Source: Paracoccaceae bacterium
GTDB taxonomy: Bacteria > Pseudomonadota > Alphaproteobacteria > Rhodobacterales > Rhodobacteraceae
Length of the DNA stretch: 11,059 nucleotides
Direction of reading: 5' to 3'
Assembly (NCBI GenBank): GCA_029881635.1
Contig: JAOUMG010000022.1
Location: forward strand, 1 to 11,059
The translations under genes were made by a program, and so were the position numbers. Under the pieces are notes generated by a model. The model was not told the origin of the DNA and made no database searches. It saw only the letters and a program-made list of their open reading frames with translations. The first letter of the stretch is position 1. Every line of letters begins with the position of its first letter. This document shows, in pieces, positions 1-7,041 of the stretch.

Positions 1-996
1 CGGGCCAGTGGCTTCACGGATTTTCTGGTCTTTTCGAATGATTGTCAGGATGGCACCGACCTGATGCTAGACAGGTTGTCAGCGATGGGCTGGCTGACGC
101 ATGTCCGCAACGACAGCGGCCACAAACGCGGGCCGCAGTGGTCGGCGCTGAAAGAGGCCAACGACCATCCCCTGAAAAAGCAAGCCGATTGGATATTGTT
201 TTTTGACATTGACGAATACGTCAATATTCACGTCGGCGACCGTACGCTGGGTGCATTGCTTCAGACCCTGCCCGAAGCCACCGCAATTCCGTTGACCTGG
301 CGCCTGTTCGGCAATGCCGGTATCCGCCAGTACCAGGATCGCCCCTTGCCTGAGCTTTTCACCCGTGCGGCCCCCGCCGTTATGGGGTGGCCCTGGCGGG
401 CCGCTTTGTTCAAAACGCTGTTTCGCAATAATGGCAGCTACGGCAAGCTCGGCGTGCATCGCCCCTTGCAGCCTGACCGGGCGCGGCTAAAGCATCAGCG
501 CTGGTTCGACGGATCAGGCCGCGAATTGCCCTCACAGATGCATACCCAACGTATTTTTTCAGCCTACGGGCGCGACAACTATCAGCTGGTGCAGCTTAAC
601 CACTATGCCCTCGGGGCAATGGAAAGCTATGTGGTCAAATGCGACCGGGGCCGCGCCAATCGTGATGCTGCGGCGTTTGACATGTCTTATTGGGTCGAAC
701 GGAATTTGAATACTGTTGAAGATACCAGCATCCATGCCCAGTCCCACCGCAGCGGTCCGCTACGCAAATCCCTTCACGATGACGACATCTTAGAGGCCAT
801 GCACCAGAAAGCCGTCGCATGGCGGCAAACGCGTTTTGAAACCTTGATGGAGGACGAATCGTATCGCGGGCTTTTCGGCCGCTTGATGATGACTCCGCCC
901 AGCCGAACACTCACGGAAGCTGAACACCGAATCCTCGCCAGATACGCCGCGCAAAGCGCTACCAGGCCTCGACAGGAAACAGAGAGCAGTGGGTGA
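1..996 (+). CDS. Glycosyltransferase, family 2-like (5' end outside window)
   Basis: The reading frame is open from the first base, so the gene starts upstream of the window; 331 codons are visible before the TGA at 994-996. The protein resembles the Rhodobacteraceae type of GT2-like transferase (Pfam Glyco_tranf_2_4). The visible start reads FLVFSNDCQDGTD, typical of the loop in these enzymes that precedes the donor site. Next come PQWSAL and the nucleotide-sugar/metal-binding DxD in FFDIDEYVNI (fragment residues about 68-77, Asp69 and Asp71). Such enzymes move a sugar from a nucleotide-sugar donor to a surface glycan or glycolipid at the cytoplasmic face of the membrane; the actual substrate cannot be told. 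No membrane segment is visible. The ATG at 64 is internal to the domain and not a start. The next gene downstream may be functionally linked. Confidence 0.82.
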   Translation, partial: RASGFTDFLVFSNDCQDGTDLMLDRLSAMGWLTHVRNDSGHKRGPQWSALKEANDHPLKKQADWILFFDIDEYVNIHVGDRTLGALLQTLPEATAIPLTWRLFGNAGIRQYQDRPLPELFTRAAPAVMGWPWRAALFKTLFRNNGSYGKLGVHRPLQPDRARLKHQRWFDGSGRELPSQMHTQRIFSAYGRDNYQLVQLNHYALGAMESYVVKCDRGRANRDAAAFDMSYWVERNLNTVEDTSIHAQSHRSGPLRKSLHDDDILEAMHQKAVAWRQTRFETLMEDESYRGLFGRLMMTPPSRTLTEAEHRILARYAAQSATRPRQETESSG

Positions 997-1100
997 CGGG
1001 GTTTGCCCGGTGATCGGAAACAGTTGACCAAATCCAACCCTTAAAAACAACGCAGCTTGCGCACCCGCCTTGCGTAAAACCTGCTACCGGGTGCAAACTT

Positions 1101-1131
1101 GGGTTGGGGTTGTATGTGGGTGCGGGTTGGG
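1101..1131 (+). promoter_or_regulatory. G-tract cluster in the leader, possible G-quadruplex
   Basis: Five runs of three or four G lie at 1101-1103, 1106-1109, 1118-1120, 1124-1126 and 1129-1131, and the last ends one base before the ATG at 1133. Spacers are 2, 8, 3 and 2 bases. One spacer of 8 bases exceeds the strict 1-7 rule, so a quadruplex fits only relaxed criteria. No ordinary Shine-Dalgarno sequence is present, so the G-tracts occupy the ribosome-binding position. CCAACCC at 1034-1040 can pair with GGGTTGG at 1101-1107 or 1124-1130, offering an alternative fold. A regulatory role is inference. Confidence 0.35.
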
Positions 1132-1132
1132 T

Positions 1133-2092
1133 ATGCATAGAAGTGACACGGACGCAGAGGACCTCAGGTCCCTGTCGGAGGGTCAGTGGTTCGCGCGGAT
1201 CGAAGAGATCGGTGAAGAAGCTGGCTACTTCCAGCGGCTGGGCGAATCCCATGCTGCGTTTTTTGTCGATGAAAGCCCTACCCTTATCGTGACATTCGAA
1301 ACTGTGAACAGCATCCGGCGCAGTCAGCCCGGACAATTGCCGCTGGGCTATCACGTCGCCAAGGGGCGCAAATGGTCGCATCTTTGTCTGATAGCCAGGT
1401 CTGACACCTGGTACCGTGATCCTGCCGTCTATGCCTATTTCGACAGGCTGGTGGATGATGCTTTCTTTGAAGATTTCGATCAGGTGGTTTTTTACGGGGC
1501 GGGCATGGCCGGATATGCCGCCGCCGCTTTTTCAGTCACAGCGCCCGGGGCGACTGTGATCGCCATTCAGCCGCAGGCCACGCTTGACCCGCGCATTGCC
1601 GGATGGGACCCCCGCTATACGGAAATGCGGCGAACATCCTTTACCGACCGTTATGGATATGCCCCCGATATGACCGAAGGCGCTGGGCCGGTTTTCGTAA
1701 TCTTTGACCCCGAGCAGGTTTTGGACGCAATGCATGCCGCATTGTTCAAACGTAGTTACACAACCCTATTGCCCTGTCGCAACCTCGGGCGTGAAATCGA
1801 CTTGGCGCTCGATACGATGCGTATTCTGCCTTCGATATTGGCTGCAGCGGCGACGGGACACTTTGATGAGCGGTTGTTTCGGATATTCTATCGCGCCCGG
1901 CGCAACTATCGTCCTTACTTGCGCAGCCTTCTGGCAAGGCTGGATGCAGATGGTCGGGTGCCGCTGGCGGCCATCTTGTGCCGAAATGTCGTTAACCGAT
2001 TGGGTGCCACAAAATTCGCCGCCCGCCTTGCACAGCTGGAAAATGAGCTTGAAATGACCGGGCAGCGCAGACCCGAGCAAGGGCAACCCTGA
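1133..2092 (+). CDS. Alpha/beta-hydrolase-like protein, probable glycan-locus accessory
   Basis: A protein of 319 residues if it starts at the ATG at 1133. A TTG at 1070 is in frame but would add a Cys/Trp/Gly stretch encoded by the G-rich leader, so I prefer the ATG. A hydrophobic strand (QVVFYGAGMAGYAAAAF, about residues 117-133) followed by PQATLDP (147-153) and DPRY resembles alpha/beta-hydrolase-like proteins found beside glycosyltransferases, where the elbow usually reads GxSxGG. Here the elbow is G122-A-G-M-A-G127, so the nucleophile serine appears to be glycine, which would make it non-catalytic or differently catalytic. The C-terminal third is helical and rich in Arg and Leu. From memory, relatives may carry the label phosphoadenosine phosphosulfate reductase; no ECGLH-type cysteine motif of that enzyme is present, so I do not use the name. 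There are no signal peptide or membrane helices. It follows the glycosyltransferase by 136 bases on the same strand. Confidence 0.7.
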   Translation: MHRSDTDAEDLRSLSEGQWFARIEEIGEEAGYFQRLGESHAAFFVDESPTLIVTFETVNSIRRSQPGQLPLGYHVAKGRKWSHLCLIARSDTWYRDPAVYAYFDRLVDDAFFEDFDQVVFYGAGMAGYAAAAFSVTAPGATVIAIQPQATLDPRIAGWDPRYTEMRRTSFTDRYGYAPDMTEGAGPVFVIFDPEQVLDAMHAALFKRSYTTLLPCRNLGREIDLALDTMRILPSILAAAATGHFDERLFRIFYRARRNYRPYLRSLLARLDADGRVPLAAILCRNVVNRLGATKFAARLAQLENELEMTGQRRPEQGQP

Positions 2093-2140
2093 CCAAATCA
2101 GATACTTCGAGGACCGGCGGCAGCAAGAAAACTCAGACGA

Positions 2141-2815
2141 TCAAGGTGCGATGCGCTCAAGCCGGGCCACAGCACGGCCTTCCGGATGCTCCATCCCGGA
2201 AAACTGGCGTGCGGTCAAAATCGCGATCAACAACGAGGGTATGAACATGTAGTCATGCATGACCCAGCTCTCGCCCGCCAGAAAACTCGCTTTGACCGGC
2301 ACGACATCATAATCACATCCGTCGATTTTACGGCTGATACCGGTGCCGAATACGTAGATTGCCGTGTCTGTTTCCAGCTGGCCGCTGGGCCAGCTCGTTG
2401 TCACAGCGCCCAACCAGATTTCTCCAGGCACCGGTATCGGTAAATTCTTTGCCGATACAGGCACGGGCAGGCTTTCTGCTGCTTCAGCATAGTTCAGGAT
2501 CAGCCGCGTCGCGGTATCCCGCTTTCCGTCATGGAGTTCGGCTGCTTCCAGATCGTACAGCCCTAGTTGGCTGGTATAGATCACCCCATCAGCGCCATTC
2601 GGAACAGATGGTTCGAATATTTCCAGAAGATCATTGTCCAGCCGTTTGTAATCAGTCGACTGGCCATTGGCAAAGACAGCCCTGACGCCCTTATCAAGAT
2701 CGATGGAAGTCGGGCATCCTTCCTGGCCGGATGCCACCGCAGCGCTTGTTGTCAGACATAACCCTAAGCCGGCCGACAAAAGCCAATTGGTCGCCGTACA
2801 ATTGATGTCGGTCAT
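2141..2815 (-). CDS. Secreted/periplasmic protein of unknown function
   Basis: A protein of 224 residues starting at the ATG at 2815-2813. That start has GGGGGAAG just upstream; a longer frame from 2860 would place this purine run inside the coding region. Residues 11-29 form a hydrophobic core ending SAAVASG, consistent with a Sec signal peptide cut near residues 27-30. The n-region (MTDINCTATN) has no Lys or Arg, which is unusual. The mature part holds two cysteines (Cys34 in EGCP and Cys167 in DGCDYD) that could form a disulphide, a Pro/Val-rich stretch (about 116-130) and alternating strand-like segments. I recognise no catalytic motif or named family. It lies 75 bases downstream of the lipoprotein gene on the same strand, so the two are probably co-transcribed, and it is convergent with the gene ending at 2092. 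Confidence 0.7.
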   Translation of the reverse strand: MTDINCTATNWLLSAGLGLCLTTSAAVASGQEGCPTSIDLDKGVRAVFANGQSTDYKRLDNDLLEIFEPSVPNGADGVIYTSQLGLYDLEAAELHDGKRDTATRLILNYAEAAESLPVPVSAKNLPIPVPGEIWLGAVTTSWPSGQLETDTAIYVFGTGISRKIDGCDYDVVPVKASFLAGESWVMHDYMFIPSLLIAILTARQFSGMEHPEGRAVARLERIAP

Positions 2816-2890
2816 ATCTTCCCCCATTTCCAGGAGCAAATCTGGCAGGAATATGTTCAACCGACAAGCATTCTGCAGGGCTGTGCCTCG

Positions 2891-3196
2891 CTAACAGCGA
2901 TAGGCTACGGCATGCAGTTCATCGATGACAGCGCCCGGTTCGACCGGATCGAAAACCACGGTATTGCCGCCAGCATCGCGTGCGGATGCCAGAATGGTAT
3001 TGCGCGAATACTTGATTCCCTGCTCTGCAAGAACGCCGTAAACCCCTGGTTTTGCGCGAATATCCGTAAGATAGGTGCATTGTGAAACCTCACTTGCACT
3101 TACCTCGCGGATACCGCTAACGCCGGTGAAACCCGGATCAGAGGTACAGCCACCAAGTAAGACGGAAGCGATGATGAAATGGATAAACTGCTTCAT
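2891..3196 (-). CDS. Small outer-membrane lipoprotein, DUF4156-like
   Basis: A 101-residue protein. The chosen start is the ATG at 3196-3194, preceded by AGGGAA, which gives a normal lipoprotein signal: MKQF, then a hydrophobic stretch, then lipobox LGGC with lipidated Cys17. Residue +2 is Thr, not Asp, which suggests sorting to the outer membrane. An alternative ATG at 3208 adds four residues and has a poorly placed ribosome site. The mature domain contains [10 protein letters not shown] (Cys40), [11 protein letters not shown] (71-82) and the ending AYRC (Cys101). A GANTV-like box and a terminal Cys are features I associate with DUF4156 lipoproteins; Cys40 and Cys101 may form a disulphide. 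Function is unknown in that family. It is transcribed away from pyrC and probably leads the unit with the secreted protein. Confidence 0.75.
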   Translation of the reverse strand: MKQFIHFIIASVLLGGCTSDPGFTGVSGIREVSASEVSQCTYLTDIRAKPGVYGVLAEQGIKYSRNTILASARDAGGNTVVFDPVEPGAVIDELHAVAYRC

Positions 3197-3243
3197 TTCC
3201 CTGCCCATTTGCTATCGGGCGTCCTGCTGAGCCCTTGGCGACA

Positions 3244-3272
3244 ATTCTGCGCCCAAGCGGGTTTTGGCGCAA
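3244..3272 (-). promoter_or_regulatory. Candidate promoter for the lipoprotein unit, containing an inverted repeat
   Basis: Read on the - strand, TTGCGC (3272-3267) and CAGAAT (3249-3244) are separated by 17 bases; each matches the sigma-70 consensus at four of six positions. Almost all of the element is covered by the dyad TGCGCC (3248-3253) / GGCGCA (3266-3271) with a 12-base centre, which could be an operator. The predicted transcript start is about 40-45 bases before the lipoprotein ATG. This rests on motif matching alone. Confidence 0.3.
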
Positions 3273-3284
3273 GGTCGGCTTCAG

Positions 3285-3313
3285 TTGTCGGCACGGGGTT
3301 CGGCGGATATCCC
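3285..3313 (+). promoter_or_regulatory. Weak candidate promoter for pyrC
   Basis: TTGTCG (3285-3290) and TATCCC (3308-3313) are 17 bases apart and match the consensus at four and three positions respectively. It would give a leader of about 95 bases before the pyrC ATG. It is the best match I found in the 218-bp gap between the divergent genes (3197-3414), but it is weak. Confidence 0.2.
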
Positions 3314-3414
3314 CGGCGGGAATCTGTCAACGGGACGGTTTTCCGGGGCATCAGGTCATCATTGAGGCATCTCATCACTGGAATCCGTCATTCAGATTGT
3401 GTAGGCGCAGGGAT

Positions 3415-4455
3415 ATGACCCAGCACCTGACCCTTCGCCGCCCCGACGACATGCACCTCCATTTGCGCGATGGCGCGATGCTCAAGGGGATCATCGGCGA
3501 ATCCGCTCGTCACTTTGCCCGCGCCATCATCATGCCCAATCTGGTGCCGCCGGTCGTGACGGCCAATGATGCAGTCGCCTACCGCGATCGTATTCTCGGG
3601 GCTTTGCCGGACGGAACTGACTTTCAGCCACTGATGACACTCTATCTGACCGAGGCAACCGACCCGGCTGATGTCGCCTTTGCGCATGCATCGGGCCTGG
3701 TCAAAGCGGTAAAGCTTTATCCTGCCGGCGCTACTACCAATTCCGCCTCTGGAGTGCGTGATTTTGACAAGGTGCGGGCCGTGCTGGAGAAAATGGCCGA
3801 GATTGGCCTGCCCCTTTGTGTCCACGGCGAAGTAACCGATCCAACCATTGATATTTTTGACCGGGAGGCGGTTTTCATCGACCGCGTTCTGGACCCGATC
3901 AGACGCGCAACGCCGGGTCTGCGGGTTGTCATGGAGCATATTACCACCTCAGAAGGGGTGGCCTATGCCCGTTCGGGCGGCGACAATCTTGGGGCCACGA
4001 TCACGACGCATCATCTGATCATCAACCGCAACCACATCCTCGCTGGGGGCATCCGCCCGCATTATTACTGCCTGCCCGTCGCCAAGCGTGAAACCCATCG
4101 GCAGGCATTGCGACAGGCTGCCACCTCAGGTGAGGCACGGTTCTTTCTTGGCACTGATTCCGCACCGCACCCCGATCCGTTGAAAGAAAATGCCTGCGGT
4201 TGCGCGGGTTGCTTCACAGCCACCAACACGCTGTCCATTCTTGCACATGTCTTTGAGGAAGAAGGCGCGTTGGATCGACTGGAAGCCTTCACCTCTTGCA
4301 ATGGCGCTGATTTTTACCGGTTACCACCGAACCAGACATTCCTGAAACTGACCAAAGGCGATGCTGTCGCCTACCCCAACAAAATTCAGACAGATGCGGG
4401 GGCAGTTACGGTGTTCGACCCGGGTTTTCCGCTTTTGTGGGCGGTTTCGGATTGA
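3415..4455 (+). CDS. pyrC: Dihydroorotase
   Basis: This 346-residue enzyme catalyses the reversible ring closure of N-carbamoyl-aspartate to dihydroorotate, step three of de novo UMP synthesis, in the cytoplasm. It is the class II (E. coli PyrC-like) type by length and motifs. The zinc ligands are visible: DMHLHLRDG gives His14 and His16, [11 protein letters not shown] gives Lys100 (the residue normally carboxylated to bridge the metals), VHGEV gives His137, MEHITT gives His175, and GTDSAPH gives Asp248. The frame is open back to 3235, but the ATG at 3415, preceded by GCAGGGAT, gives the family N-terminus directly before the metal motif, so I chose it. pyrE follows 108 bases later on the same strand, which suggests a pyrimidine operon; an inverted repeat lies in the gap. 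Confidence 0.97.
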   Translation: MTQHLTLRRPDDMHLHLRDGAMLKGIIGESARHFARAIIMPNLVPPVVTANDAVAYRDRILGALPDGTDFQPLMTLYLTEATDPADVAFAHASGLVKAVKLYPAGATTNSASGVRDFDKVRAVLEKMAEIGLPLCVHGEVTDPTIDIFDREAVFIDRVLDPIRRATPGLRVVMEHITTSEGVAYARSGGDNLGATITTHHLIINRNHILAGGIRPHYYCLPVAKRETHRQALRQAATSGEARFFLGTDSAPHPDPLKENACGCAGCFTATNTLSILAHVFEEEGALDRLEAFTSCNGADFYRLPPNQTFLKLTKGDAVAYPNKIQTDAGAVTVFDPGFPLLWAVSD

Positions 4456-4481
4456 TCTTTGGCCGCTGTCCAAATACCTCC

Positions 4482-4519
4482 GCCGAAGGTCACCAACCCT
4501 GCCCATCGAAACCTTCGGC
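4482..4519 (+). repeat. Perfect 9-bp inverted repeat between pyrC and pyrE
   Basis: GCCGAAGGT (4482-4490) and ACCTTCGGC (4511-4519) are exact reverse complements separated by 20 bases. As RNA they would form a stable 9-bp stem. No U-run follows, so it is not a standard intrinsic terminator. It starts 26 bases after the pyrC stop and ends 44 bases before the pyrE ATG. It may be a processing or stability hairpin, or a protein-binding dyad. Confidence 0.6.
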
Positions 4520-4550
4520 AGAACCATTTCGGCCATAACGATTGCAGCGA

Positions 4551-4555
4551 AAGGA
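4551..4555 (+). promoter_or_regulatory. Ribosome binding site fixing the pyrE start
   Basis: AAGGA lies eight bases before the ATG at 4564. This decides the start, because the frame is open upstream to a TTG at 4459 that has no such site and would add an unrelated 35-residue extension. Confidence 0.7.
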
Positions 4556-4563
4556 AATCTGAA

Positions 4564-5244
4564 ATGATCCCAAGCGCCTTTCCACCGAAAGAGGAAATCG
4601 CCCGACTGACAGCGCGGATGCTGCTTGAGATCAAGGCAGTCCATTTCAATGCAGCTGAACCTTTCATCCTGGCCTCGGGCCTACCATCACCGACCTACAT
4701 CGACTGCCGAAAGCTGATATCTTACCCGCGCATCCGGTCGACGCTGATGGATTTTATGGCAGTAACCGTCATGCGCGACGCCGGTTTTGAGGCTTTCGAC
4801 AACATTGCGGGTGGCGAAACAGCCGGTATTCCTTTTGCCGCCCTGATGGCGGAACGCCTGGCCTTGCCGATGACCTATGTGCGCAAAAAACCGAAGGGTT
4901 ATGGCCGCAATGCCCGCATCGAAGGCGTTATGAGCGAAGGTGATCGGGTTTTACTGGTCGAGGATCTGACCACAGATGGCGGGTCAAAACTCAGCTTTGT
5001 TGACGCGATCCGCGAAACCGGCGCGGAATGCGCCCATACCGCAGTGATATTTTACTACGGCATTTTTCCGGAAACGGTCAAAACCCTTTCCGATCACGGC
5101 GTTGCTTTGCATTTCCTTTGCACCTGGTGGGACGTGTTGGCAGAGGCCCGTGCCTCAGACGCCTTTGACACCCAAACACTGGCCGAGGTCGAGACCTTTC
5201 TGACCAATCCGCGCGCATGGCAGGCGGCCCGCGCCAAGGCCTGA
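4564..5244 (+). CDS. pyrE: Orotate phosphoribosyltransferase
   Basis: A 226-residue enzyme that joins orotate to PRPP to give OMP and pyrophosphate, the fifth step of UMP synthesis, in the cytoplasm. The PRPP-binding signature is at about residues 129-142 ([14 protein letters not shown], with acidic pair Glu133-Asp134). The flexible catalytic loop reads [11 protein letters not shown], giving Lys108, Lys109 and Lys111. [17 protein letters not shown] (34-50) is the orotate/PRPP-side segment, and [13 protein letters not shown] (80-92) is the conserved strand-loop. Length is normal for the bacterial enzyme or slightly above. The variant TTDGGSK in place of the more common TTGGS is, as I recall, the form seen in alphaproteobacteria. 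The gene follows pyrC; a 236-bp gap then separates it from dnaB. Confidence 0.96.
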   Translation: MIPSAFPPKEEIARLTARMLLEIKAVHFNAAEPFILASGLPSPTYIDCRKLISYPRIRSTLMDFMAVTVMRDAGFEAFDNIAGGETAGIPFAALMAERLALPMTYVRKKPKGYGRNARIEGVMSEGDRVLLVEDLTTDGGSKLSFVDAIRETGAECAHTAVIFYYGIFPETVKTLSDHGVALHFLCTWWDVLAEARASDAFDTQTLAEVETFLTNPRAWQAARAKA

Positions 5245-5339
5245 CGATTGCGGTGGACGGAATTGTGGATGCACCTGTGAACCCTTTGGGGACAAGTGCC
5301 GCGGGAATCAGCTGGTCAGCTTTCCGGGCAACAGATGTA

Positions 5340-5381
5340 GCGCAATTCTCAAAAACCAATGCTATATATTGAGTATTGCGC
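5340..5381. repeat. 13-position inverted repeat bracketing the dnaB -10 element
   Basis: GCGCAATTCTCAA (5340-5352) and TTGAGTATTGCGC (5369-5381) pair at 12 of 13 positions, with one T/T mismatch at 5347/5374, around a 16-base AT-rich centre (5353-5368). The centre contains the proposed extended -10 (5360-5368). The left arm covers the expected -35 area and the right arm the expected transcription start, so a protein bound to the dyad would block or remodel the promoter. It could also fold as an RNA or DNA hairpin. Confidence 0.65.
5360..5368 (+). promoter_or_regulatory. Candidate extended -10 element for dnaB
   Basis: TGCTATATA combines the TGn extension with TATATA. No good -35 hexamer is present at 16-18 bases, which is tolerated in extended -10 promoters. 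The predicted start is near 5375, giving a leader of about 105 bases before the dnaB ATG. Confidence 0.4.
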
Positions 5382-5480
5382 CTTAGCCGCCAATCCTGTC
5401 CACAGAGTTCTTCACGATTTGCCCTGCCACAGGATTTTGCGCTAAAGGATCACCATAATCAAAAAAACGCGGGGGCGGGG

Positions 5481-6968
5481 ATGAGTGAGATCAGAGCATT
5501 GCGGGACACACCGCAGGACGCAACCGAGATCGAAATCCTGCCGCATAATATCGAAGCGGAACAGCAGCTTCTGGGCGCGATCCTTACCAATAACGACATC
5601 TATGACCGCATCGCGAACTTGGTAAAGGCAGAACATTTCTTTGAACCAGTCCATCAGCGTATTTTCGAAATCGCAACGGCCAAAATCCAAAAAAATGCTC
5701 TCGCCTCGCCGGTAACGCTGAAAGGATATCTTGAAGACGATGCCGCGCTGAAAGAATTGGGCGGCCCCGCTTATCTTGCGCGACTGGCAGGGGCGGCAAT
5801 TTCAGCCTTTGCGGCGCGTGATTATGCGCAGATGATCTATGATCTTGCGGTCCGCCGTGAACTTATCCGTCTTGGGCAGGACATCTCCTCGCGGGCGCAG
5901 ACGATTGAGGTCGAAAATGATCCTCGCGATCAGATCGTCGAAGCGGAACAGCGGCTATATACGCTGGGCGAGCAGGGTACGGTTGAAAAGGGATTTGTAT
6001 CCTTTCTAAAAGCCACGACCGAAGCCGTACAATCTGCTCTTGCCGCCTATCAACGCGATGGCGGTTTGGCGGGGATTTCAACAGGGCTGACCGATCTGGA
6101 CAAAAAGCTTGGCGGGTTGCACCCCTCGGATTTGCTTATCGTCGCTGGGCGCCCGTCGATGGGTAAAACCTCGCTCGCCACGAATATCGCCTTTAACATC
6201 GCCAAGGCCCATAAACGGGGCAAGCTTGCGGATGGCAGCGAAGGAACTGTCGACGGGGGTGTCGTTGGCTTCTTTTCGCTAGAAATGTCCTCAGAACAAC
6301 TGGCTGCCAGAATCCTGTCCGAAGCGTCCGAAGTACCTTCCGAACAGATCCGCCGGGGTGACATGACAGAGGTTGAGTTTCGCCGATTTGTCGAGGCCGC
6401 CAAGGCATTGGAGGCCTGCCCCCTCTATATCGACGATACCCCCGCCCTGCCCATCAGTCAGGTTGCCGCGCGCGCCAGGCGACTGAAGCGCACACATGGC
6501 CTGGATGTTCTTATGGTCGATTACCTTCAGCTCCTGAAAGGATCGTCGAAGGATAACCGGGTGCAAGAGGTTTCCGAAATTACCCAGGGCTTAAAGGCTA
6601 TCGCCAAGGAACTGAATATCCCTGTGGTGGCGCTTTCGCAGCTGTCTCGTCAGGTTGAAAACCGCGATGACAAACGCCCGCAGCTTAGTGACCTTCGGGA
6701 ATCGGGCTCGATCGAGCAGGACGCCGATGTCGTGATGTTCGTCTACCGTGACGAATACTACAAGGAACGCGAAAAACCCGGTGATCATGAGATCGACAAA
6801 ATGGCTGCATGGCAGGAAGTCATGGAACAGGTCCATGGCAAAGCCGAGGTAATCATCGGCAAACAGCGCCACGGCCCGATCGGCCATGTCGAACTTTCCT
6901 TCGAAGGCCGATTCACCCGTTTTGGCAATCTGGTCAAACCCTGGCAGCAGGGCGGCGGCGATTTTTAG
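5481..6968 (+). CDS. dnaB: Replicative DNA helicase DnaB
   Basis: A 495-residue protein, normal length for the family. DnaB forms a hexameric ring that unwinds DNA 5' to 3' at the replication fork and binds primase and the clamp loader. The N-terminal helical domain spans about residues 20-125 (PHNIEAEQQLLGAIL onward), followed by a linker and the RecA-like motor domain. Walker A is GRPSMGKTS (223-231, Lys229), the catalytic glutamate is Glu268 in FSLEMS, Walker B is VLMVDYLQLL (343-352, Asp347), and the C-terminal KQRHGPIG (461-468) carries the Arg-finger region. A charged, Gly-rich insert (about 243-260) after the first motor helix is, as I recall, usual in alphaproteobacterial DnaB. The ATG at 5481 gives the family-like N-terminus, but only G-runs sit before it, so its ribosome site is atypical. 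alr follows after 73 bases. Confidence 0.97.
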   Translation: MSEIRALRDTPQDATEIEILPHNIEAEQQLLGAILTNNDIYDRIANLVKAEHFFEPVHQRIFEIATAKIQKNALASPVTLKGYLEDDAALKELGGPAYLARLAGAAISAFAARDYAQMIYDLAVRRELIRLGQDISSRAQTIEVENDPRDQIVEAEQRLYTLGEQGTVEKGFVSFLKATTEAVQSALAAYQRDGGLAGISTGLTDLDKKLGGLHPSDLLIVAGRPSMGKTSLATNIAFNIAKAHKRGKLADGSEGTVDGGVVGFFSLEMSSEQLAARILSEASEVPSEQIRRGDMTEVEFRRFVEAAKALEACPLYIDDTPALPISQVAARARRLKRTHGLDVLMVDYLQLLKGSSKDNRVQEVSEITQGLKAIAKELNIPVVALSQLSRQVENRDDKRPQLSDLRESGSIEQDADVVMFVYRDEYYKEREKPGDHEIDKMAAWQEVMEQVHGKAEVIIGKQRHGPIGHVELSFEGRFTRFGNLVKPWQQGGGDF

Positions 6969-7041
6969 CGCGCGATGATCCGATAGATTTGGAGCGGCTT
7001 GGCCCTTGCCTCTCACCCATGTGCCTGCCAAAAGATCAGCT

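Larger units (their letters stand above)
5245..5480 (+). promoter_or_regulatory. Gap between pyrE and dnaB
   Basis: No coding frame here looks real. The gap holds the dnaB dyad and -10 element (5340-5381), two weak DnaA-box-like 9-mers (5264-5272 on the - strand, 5396-5404 on the + strand), one GAATC at 5305-5309 that fits the CcrM methylation motif GANTC, and a small dyad (AGCTG/CAGCT, 5310-5321). I see no intrinsic terminator for pyrE. Confidence 0.45.

Noticed and set aside
2093..2140. Terminator expected between the convergent genes ending at 2092 and 2141
   Set aside because: No stem with a T-run is visible on either strand in the 48 bases.
3388..3939. Antisense 183-codon frame opposite pyrC
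   Set aside because: It lies opposite an intact, motif-complete enzyme and its translation resembles no protein family.
5304..5325. Dyad GGAA-TC-AGCTG-GT-CAGCT-TTCC considered as a pyrE terminator
   Set aside because: The loop would have only two bases, the stem has a bulge, and no T-run follows; it is at most a minor DNA dyad.
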